Below are positions 33,302 through 39,082 of a DNA stretch of 39,082 bases, one piece after another. Every line of letters starts with the position of its first letter. The stretch's first letter is position 1. The stretch covers positions 1 through 39,082 of the forward strand of contig NZ_JABANE010000085.1 in the NCBI RefSeq assembly GCF_012844305.1. Direction: 5' to 3'. The position numbers and the translations under genes were made by a program. The notes below the pieces were generated by a model. The model was not told the DNA's origin. It searched no databases and saw nothing but the letters and a program-made list of their open reading frames with translations. The stretch comes from Flammeovirga aprica JL-4. GTDB lineage: Bacteria; Bacteroidota; Bacteroidia; Cytophagales; Flammeovirgaceae.

Positions 33302-34750
33302 ATGCCTTTTAATTCAATTGAGTTTGCTATTTTTTTACCAATAATTTTTGTGCTTTATTGGTTTGTGGCCCAACAAAAGTTGTGGCTACAAAACAGCCTT
33401 CTCTTGATTGCTAGTTATTTTTTCTATGGTTGGTGGGATTATCGGTTTCTAGGACTCCTCTTTCTCAGTTCAAGTGTGGATTTTAGCGTTGGTCTTTTAC
33501 TTGGTAAAACGAAAGAGCAAACACAACGAAGGGTATTACTTCTTGTAAGTATTTTTGTGAACTTAGGTTTACTAGCTGTCTTCAAATATTATAATTTCTT
33601 TGCTGAAAGTTTTGTCACTGCTTTTACTCTATTAGGTAGGGATTTTAAGATTGAACATTTAGATATCGTTCTACCTGTAGGGATTAGTTTCTACACCTTT
33701 CAAACGCTAAGTTATACCATTGACGTTTACAAAAGGAAAATTACTCCTACTCATGACCCTATCTCCTTCTTTGCATTTGTGAGTTTCTTTCCTCAGCTTG
33801 TTGCTGGCCCTATCGAAAGAGCTTCTCATTTATTACCTCAGTTTTCTAAGAAAAGAATCTTTGAATATCACAAAGGGGTCGATGGTCTCCGTCAGATTTT
33901 ATGGGGGCTATTTAAAAAAGTGGTTATCGCTGATAATTGTGCTTTGCTCGCAGATCAGGTTTTCGATAATTACACTGAAATGAGTGGAAGTTTACTGGTA
34001 CTTGGAGCTGTCTTTTTTGCCTTTCAAATCTATGGTGATTTCTCGGGTTATTCTGATATCGCTATAGGAACAGCCCGTTTATTTGGGTTTGATTTGATGC
34101 AAAATTTTAATTCACCCTATTTTTCCAGAGACGTAGCTGAGTTTTGGAGAAGGTGGCATATTTCGCTTACCTCGTGGTTTAAAGATTATGTTTATCTTCC
34201 TTTGGGTGGAAATAGGGTAGTCAAAGTCCAACAAATTTTTAATGTCTTTATTGTATTTCTTATTAGCGGTTTATGGCATGGAAGTAATTGGAATTTTATT
34301 TTCTGGGGATTTATTAATGCCTTGTTTTTCATTCCCTTATTACTTCTACAGAAAAATAGAAATCACCTAAATAAAATAGCTGAAAATCGGTTTCTTCCCT
34401 CCTTTAAAGAAGCTCTTCAAATTAGTTGCACATTTGGTCTTATTGTATTGGGATGGATCTTTTTTAGGTCGCCGTCTGTCAATGTTGCATTAGGTTATAT
34501 ACAAGGTATTCTTTCTCCTACATTATGGGATTTCCCTTATTTATTATTCAATATCTTAGGTAAAGTAAAACCACTTCTGCTCTTAATTTTCTGGGTTGTT
34601 GAATGGATAGGAAGAGATCAAAATTTTGCACTCCAGCAAATAGATAGGGTAAAAAGCAGAAAACTCAGATGGGGAATCTACCTCCTACTCATTGGCACAA
34701 TTTCCCTTTACAAAGGAGAGCCACAAGATTTTATTTACTTTCAATTTTAA
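33302..34750 (+). CDS. MBOAT-family O-acyltransferase (AlgI/PatA type)
   Basis: The 482-residue polytopic membrane protein has the MBOAT hallmarks: PVGISFYTFQTLSYTIDVY, FFPQLVAGPI, FQIYGDFSGYSDIA, FWRRWHISLTSWFKDYVYLP (His286) and ISGLWHGSNW with the catalytic His326. These enzymes move acyl groups, often acetyl, across the membrane to surface polysaccharides or lipids. They usually work with a periplasmic SGNH-like transferase, which matches the gene 18 bases downstream. The acceptor is unknown; no alginate or exopolysaccharide synthesis genes are in the window. Length and motifs are complete. Confidence 0.93.
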   Translation: MPFNSIEFAIFLPIIFVLYWFVAQQKLWLQNSLLLIASYFFYGWWDYRFLGLLFLSSSVDFSVGLLLGKTKEQTQRRVLLLVSIFVNLGLLAVFKYYNFFAESFVTAFTLLGRDFKIEHLDIVLPVGISFYTFQTLSYTIDVYKRKITPTHDPISFFAFVSFFPQLVAGPIERASHLLPQFSKKRIFEYHKGVDGLRQILWGLFKKVVIADNCALLADQVFDNYTEMSGSLLVLGAVFFAFQIYGDFSGYSDIAIGTARLFGFDLMQNFNSPYFSRDVAEFWRRWHISLTSWFKDYVYLPLGGNRVVKVQQIFNVFIVFLISGLWHGSNWNFIFWGFINALFFIPLLLLQKNRNHLNKIAENRFLPSFKEALQISCTFGLIVLGWIFFRSPSVNVALGYIQGILSPTLWDFPYLLFNILGKVKPLLLLIFWVVEWIGRDQNFALQQIDRVKSRKLRWGIYLLLIGTISLYKGEPQDFIYFQF

Positions 34751-34768
34751 TGGATTTCACCTGTTACC

Positions 34769-35713
34769 ATGAATACTTTTATAAAAAATAGTTTCAAGTT
34801 TTTATTGCTATTAACGGCAGTCATTGTGATCGGTATCTTTCTTCCTCCTACCCCAAAAGCCTCTAAATCTTTGTTGTTCTCCAAAGTTGCCAAAGATCAA
34901 TTATTAATTAATACCCCTTCTCCTAGAATCATTTTTGTGGGCGGTTCCAACCTCAGTTTTAGTTTGAATAGTCAGATGATTCAAAATACTCTTCAGCTAC
35001 CCGTCCTCAATTTGGGAATCAAAGAAAGTATAGGCCTTCGCTATGATTTGGCAAGTATCAAAAGGTATATCAGAAAGAACGATATTATCATTATAATACC
35101 AGAATACACTCAGTTTTATATCAAAAGTAGTGATTGCTCAAAAGAGCTTTCATCAACAATTTTAGATCTTAATAAAGCTGACATTACATTATTGGATAGA
35201 GAGCAAATTCCAAATTTTATCAAAGCAATCCCTTCCTATGCTTTCTCCAAATTCAATATTTTTGACTATTTATTTTACACTGAAAGTGAAATATATAGTG
35301 TGCATTCCTTCAATCAATTTGGAGATGCTAATGCACATTGGGGTTTAGAACAACGCCCTTTTCCTCCCATTGAAATAAAAGATGCCTCTGAATACAATCA
35401 TGATATTCTACAAGCTATCCTTAATTTTGAAAAAGACATCACCGAAAAAGGTGCTCAACTTTTCCTCTCCTACCCTGCAATTCAAGCACTTTCTTTCAAC
35501 AACAGTTCAGAAAGAATTCAGAAAGTAAAAGAAGAATTTCAAAAGGCGAATTTTAAAATTATTGGTTCTCCTGACAGATATGTTTTTGGTAATGAACTGA
35601 TGTTTAATAGTCCTTATCATTTAACGAAAATGGGAGTTGACTTAAGGACAAGTCTATTGATTACAGATATCAAAAATAGCGTTTCTTTATCGGGAGATTC
35701 AACTTTTAAATAG
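34769..35713 (+). CDS. SGNH-hydrolase-like partner of the MBOAT protein
   Basis: The 314-residue protein has one N-terminal membrane anchor (FKFLLLLTAVIVIGIFL) and a periplasmic domain. IIFVGGSNLSFSL places Ser60 at the block I nucleophile, NLGIKES resembles block II, and YHLTKMGVDLRT carries the block V His284. The Asp of the usual DxxH dyad is Ser281 (NSPYH), so the catalytic triad looks incomplete. In MBOAT pairs such proteins transfer the acyl group to the final acceptor; this one may use a Ser-His dyad, another acid, or be inactive. It lies in an operon with the MBOAT gene. Confidence 0.7.
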   Translation: MNTFIKNSFKFLLLLTAVIVIGIFLPPTPKASKSLLFSKVAKDQLLINTPSPRIIFVGGSNLSFSLNSQMIQNTLQLPVLNLGIKESIGLRYDLASIKRYIRKNDIIIIIPEYTQFYIKSSDCSKELSSTILDLNKADITLLDREQIPNFIKAIPSYAFSKFNIFDYLFYTESEIYSVHSFNQFGDANAHWGLEQRPFPPIEIKDASEYNHDILQAILNFEKDITEKGAQLFLSYPAIQALSFNNSSERIQKVKEEFQKANFKIIGSPDRYVFGNELMFNSPYHLTKMGVDLRTSLLITDIKNSVSLSGDSTFK

Positions 35714-35886
35714 ATCTGCTCGAAACATTTAAAGTCATACTTCATTTTAAACCCCATTCTTTATTAGGAAGTATAACTTCATCTATTTGCTGAAGTGCTT
35801 AATATAAAAATGTAGAGGGTAGACTAATTAATCATTAATTAATTCTTGATGAGGTATTATTTAAGGGGGGAGCTTTGTATTTTTTA

Positions 35887-35931
35887 ATGAAGAATGAAGA
35901 AAAAACGGGTCACCTTTCCTTCATTCCTCAT
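35887..35931. terminator. Imperfect hairpin between convergent genes
   Basis: ATGAAGAATGAAGAAA (35887-35902) pairs with TTCCTTCATTCCTCAT (35916-35931) at 14 of 16 positions. It sits between the SGNH-like gene (+) and the propeller lipoprotein gene (-), so a terminator role is likely, though the T-run is weak. Confidence 0.4.
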
Positions 35932-35943
35932 CCAAACATGATC

Positions 35944-37764
35944 TTATAAAAATGGGTTTTTAATCCTGTGAATTTCTGCATTATTCATGAGTACTATAAA
36001 CTCTGACTGATCTTTAAGAACGTACATTTTCTGTACACCATAATATCTGTCTTCATGTTGTTCTAACTGAAGAGTATTTAAATTAAAACGATTAATGCTT
36101 CGGCGTTCTATTAAATACAAATAGTTTTCATCGTCTGAGAATGCCCCGGGAAATTTTGAATAAATTGATTCCATTTCCCCAAAAGATTGTATTTCTTCAA
36201 GCCCTAAATTGTTCTTTGAAAGTAGTGATGTAGAATAAATGTACTGATAAGAAGGACTAAAACAGACTGAAGATATCGAAACTCTTTCACCATATTGAGT
36301 ATACGTTTTGTCCTCCTCATTATACACTACAGTATAATATTTTCCATCAATCCAAGCTGAAAAGTATATTCTATCAGTATTATCTGAAATAATTTCAGTG
36401 GATGTCCTTGGGTTATACAGCTCTGAAACTTCTTTAGTATTGAGATCCAATTTGAATAATTTGGATCTTTCTCCACACACCAAATAAGCCATATTATGCT
36501 TCGGCAAAACCTCAATATCCATAATTTCATAATCACCTACATCTTCATAAACATCTATTTTATCAATAGCATAAGTTTCTAAATCAATAATTGCAATTGC
36601 TCCTCCTGTTTTTAAAGCAACATACAACTTGTTCTCTGTAAGCATTAGCCTATTTGGAGCTCCTCCCACATAGAGATATTTTATTTCATCTCCATCCAAA
36701 TCAGTAATTATTACTTCATGTGTATTTCCATTACAGGCATAAATCAGGTTTCTAGTGTCATCATAGATCATATCTGTAATTCGGTATCCTAGATATATAT
36801 AATTACCGTATCTGATTTCCTCTGTCAGTTCACCTTCTAACCTCCCTTCTTCTCCACCACCTAACACTAAATCCAATCGGTAAGCATATTTGACTCCATT
36901 GTTGAGATTTTCATCAATAAACTCCGTTGTACTTTCACCTTCAAACCTCAACGTATCATAAGTGTAATCAATATCATTCCTTCTGAGAATCTCAAAATTC
37001 ACTCCTTCGGGAATGTTTTCCCATTCTAATTTCATTTCCCCCTTTTCAAGAGAAACACTAGTCAACGATATGGGATGAATACTATTTATTTCAAAATCAG
37101 TAGAATTACCATCAATGGTAGAAGCCCTGATTATACTTCGTTCCACTCCTGTAAAGTATTGAAAAGCGTCTGTATAGCCGTCTCTATTGGTAAAAGTTGT
37201 AATTGTTTTCTGGCCTCGCAACATCGCATCTCCCTCTATTACCTCGTACTTGACTTCTATATTAGCCGAAGGATTTTTGTATTTGTCACCCACAAAAACA
37301 GACAATACATCATTCGTTTGATTATACTGCTCTTTTGCATAAGTGCTGGCATTGTATCTTGGTAAGATAATCGATTTTGAAGAAGATAGCACCTCAATAG
37401 TCTTTGATAATACAGCATTGTTCAGTGGTGTACTCACACTCAATGTCAATGAAGATGTGGTATCTAATACCGTAAATTCTGCTACTGCTAAGCCATTATT
37501 ATCAGATGAAATAACTGGGTTATTAAACATAATTATAGACGGATCTCCACCAAAAGTGATCGTTGCATTTTTTATAGGTGTGATATTATCCTCAGCGAGA
37601 ATTTGTACTATAAAAGTATTATTGGACTGATCTCTATCCAAATAATAAATCGCATTGGGTTCATCAATCCATTTAAAACCGGTCTTGCTTCCATCAATTA
37701 GTGATGCTTCTTTACACGAAAAAAATAGACCAAAAAGAAATGTATATATTAAAAAAAATCTCAT
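35944..37764 (-). CDS. Surface lipoprotein with Ig-like, FN3 and beta-propeller domains
   Basis: The 606-residue precursor has a lipobox GLFFSC (Cys17). Residues about 45-125 are a bacterial Ig-like domain (ITPIKNATITFGGD, NGLAVAEFTV) and 145-230 a second (YKNPSANIEVKYEVIEGDA). Residues 235-320 are FN3-like (MKLEWENIPEGVNFEILRRN, GVKYAYRLDLVLG). Residues 325-600 form a YVTN-like beta-propeller, with DTRNLIYACNGNTHEVIITD, NKLYVALKTGGAIAIIDLET and YLYLIERRSINRFNLNT blades. Such proteins bind partners or glycans at the cell surface. The start is one base after the stop of the upstream homologous gene, so they are co-translated. No enzyme motif is seen. Confidence 0.75.
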   Translation of the reverse strand: MRFFLIYTFLFGLFFSCKEASLIDGSKTGFKWIDEPNAIYYLDRDQSNNTFIVQILAEDNITPIKNATITFGGDPSIIMFNNPVISSDNNGLAVAEFTVLDTTSSLTLSVSTPLNNAVLSKTIEVLSSSKSIILPRYNASTYAKEQYNQTNDVLSVFVGDKYKNPSANIEVKYEVIEGDAMLRGQKTITTFTNRDGYTDAFQYFTGVERSIIRASTIDGNSTDFEINSIHPISLTSVSLEKGEMKLEWENIPEGVNFEILRRNDIDYTYDTLRFEGESTTEFIDENLNNGVKYAYRLDLVLGGGEEGRLEGELTEEIRYGNYIYLGYRITDMIYDDTRNLIYACNGNTHEVIITDLDGDEIKYLYVGGAPNRLMLTENKLYVALKTGGAIAIIDLETYAIDKIDVYEDVGDYEIMDIEVLPKHNMAYLVCGERSKLFKLDLNTKEVSELYNPRTSTEIISDNTDRIYFSAWIDGKYYTVVYNEEDKTYTQYGERVSISSVCFSPSYQYIYSTSLLSKNNLGLEEIQSFGEMESIYSKFPGAFSDDENYLYLIERRSINRFNLNTLQLEQHEDRYYGVQKMYVLKDQSEFIVLMNNAEIHRIKNPFL

Positions 37765-37765
37765 G

Positions 37766-39025
37766 TTAAAGGCTAATTATTTGAGTTACTGTACCAGTAC
37801 AAATTATAATTTTACTTTCATCCTCATTGATAAAAATGTCTGTTTGCTTACCATCATGATAATCCGTTTCTATCGGAATCGTTCGCAATAATTGGTAGTT
37901 ATTCGAATCATGAATACTAATGTCTCCACTTAGAATTACTAACTTTTCTTGATCGGACGTTAATGTGGCTACACTAGCTGATCCTATATACGCTTTAGCT
38001 GCTAACGTTTCTATATCATGCACTACACCATGTTCAGTTAAAATTATATTTTTCTTAGAAACAAAAACTGGTATTCTGCCTCCATAATTCAAAATTCTTT
38101 CATGCTTTGCAGTAATCTCTAAATCTTCCTTTCTTATTTTTACTGTTCCTATAGATCCAAAGTTTCCCACATAAATATTCTCGGTATCTTCCCCTAAAAA
38201 GGCTTCAACAGGAATCCCTACTCCTCCTTCTATTACAGTATAGCTTTCATCAACAGGGTTATAATAGGCAACATATCTTTGATAAGGAATCTCTCCTTTA
38301 TTTAAATAAGTAGCATAAATAACTCCATTTTCTAACCCAAAAACATAAATATCATCTACATTACGATTTGCTGTAAAGTGTCTTAAAGGCAACTCTTGAA
38401 TCACCTTATTTTGGCTTCCATCAAAAACACGAATGGAATTTTCAGACAGCAACAAATAATGTTCGAGCTTATTGTATTTATAGACTCCTGTTATTTTAGC
38501 TTCAAAAGTATGCTGATATAAAATGCTTAGATCGTTTATGTCTCTTTTGATTATCGTATTCTTTTCCCACTGATAAAGGTATTTATAACTATTTTGATGT
38601 AACCAATTACTCACTTCAAATAAGTTTCCTAGATGTGTTTCTTCAGTTTGTGGTCCTTTAATGGTTGTATCAGAGCCCCTCACTTTTATTTCTGTATAAT
38701 AATAATAGTCCTTACCAATAATGTAAGGTACATTATCAATACAAGTTTGGGTATTTGGATCATCTGTTTCAAAAATGAGTTCTCTATAAATTCCTGATCT
38801 CCCATACCCTCTGTAAATCATATAAGAAAGAAAATCCTCCCCTTCATATTTATCCCATGTCAATTTAGTCTTCTCACCTAATCTTTCTATTGATGTAGAA
38901 GGAAAGCCCTTATAATGGTAGGCTGTAAAAGTAATTGTATCTGATTCTTCAGAAAAAACTTCAATATGTTCAATTGAATTATCGCCTCTATTATAATACT
39001 TAATTCTTGCTAAGTACTGAGACAA
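37766..39025 (-). CDS. FN3/beta-propeller protein, N-terminus uncertain or truncated
   Basis: The frame is open from a stop near 39054, but it contains no ATG before well inside the domain; TTG 39025 is the only upstream candidate and gives no signal peptide. Residues 1-40 (YLARIKYYNRGD, ESDTITFTAYHY) look like the end of an Ig-like domain. Residues 45-130 are FN3-like (GEKTKLTWDKYEGEDFLSYM), and the rest is a propeller ending IIICTGTVTQIISL. The layout copies the C-terminal part of its downstream neighbour, which is a lipoprotein. So this copy probably lost its 5' part by deletion or frameshift, or starts in another frame beyond the window. Confidence 0.6.
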   Translation of the reverse strand: MSQYLARIKYYNRGDNSIEHIEVFSEESDTITFTAYHYKGFPSTSIERLGEKTKLTWDKYEGEDFLSYMIYRGYGRSGIYRELIFETDDPNTQTCIDNVPYIIGKDYYYYTEIKVRGSDTTIKGPQTEETHLGNLFEVSNWLHQNSYKYLYQWEKNTIIKRDINDLSILYQHTFEAKITGVYKYNKLEHYLLLSENSIRVFDGSQNKVIQELPLRHFTANRNVDDIYVFGLENGVIYATYLNKGEIPYQRYVAYYNPVDESYTVIEGGVGIPVEAFLGEDTENIYVGNFGSIGTVKIRKEDLEITAKHERILNYGGRIPVFVSKKNIILTEHGVVHDIETLAAKAYIGSASVATLTSDQEKLVILSGDISIHDSNNYQLLRTIPIETDYHDGKQTDIFINEDESKIIICTGTVTQIISL

Positions 39026-39082
39026 ATTAAAATATAAGCTATATTTATACCCTAATTATGGGTCGTAAAACAAAAGTTATAG

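Noticed and set aside
1..39082. CRISPR arrays, rRNA genes and complete prophage
   Set aside because: No regular repeat-spacer series, rRNA signature or phage structural gene was seen on either strand.

Overview
The window is AT-rich DNA from a Bacteroidota bacterium, most likely a marine polysaccharide degrader of the Flammeovirga/Cytophagales kind. The phylum is supported by many short lipoprotein and 'xxAQ'-type signal peptides, a Bacteroidota-type promoter (TTG, 20 bases, TAGTTTTG) before the barrel gene at 6367, outer-membrane barrels ending in Phe, a TonB-plug-like protein, and an S1 sulfatase and GH29 enzyme side by side. The genus is a guess. No tRNA, rRNA, CRISPR array or complete mobile element was seen.

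Region 1 (1-13.9 kb) is an accessory patchwork, almost all on the + strand. It opens with what looks like the repeat-rich end of an IS21-type element, then a HAD-fold gene whose 3' third is found again, 5'-truncated, at 5074-5223. Between the two copies lie a lipoprotein, the 3' relic of a group II intron on the - strand, an orphan signal-peptide fragment, two YARHG-domain proteins and a double plug-like protein. After that come a 7TM-LuxR regulator, a pair of outer-membrane barrel genes behind a clear promoter, and small secreted, DinB, DUF6882-like, membrane and lipoprotein genes separated by hairpins and gene debris.

Region 2 (14.0-17.9 kb) is a - strand operon of three related membrane proteins. 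Each has an N-terminal transmembrane hairpin, a PH-like beta domain and one or more DUF4178-like beta modules. Their function is unknown and they are the best candidate here for an undescribed system. A decayed gene (18038-18304) and a small lipoprotein follow.

Region 3 (18.9-23.5 kb) has a CapA-type metallophosphatase lipoprotein and a YARHG-DUF3160 lipoprotein with stop and start codons directly adjacent, plus a small secreted protein gene with a strong terminator.

Region 4 (23.6-30.3 kb) looks like a compact sulfated-polysaccharide locus without SusC/SusD. It contains a 930-residue secreted protein with an N-terminal beta-propeller (possibly GH150 lambda-carrageenase-like), a divergent S1 sulfatase and a GH29 alpha-L-fucosidase-family enzyme.

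Region 5 (30.6-39.1 kb) holds a truncated DUF2750-like gene overlapping a chagasin-like lipoprotein gene, a HEAT-repeat protein, an MBOAT acyltransferase with an SGNH-like partner, and a pair of FN3/beta-propeller proteins on the - strand. The upstream member of that pair has no recognisable start or signal peptide inside the window.
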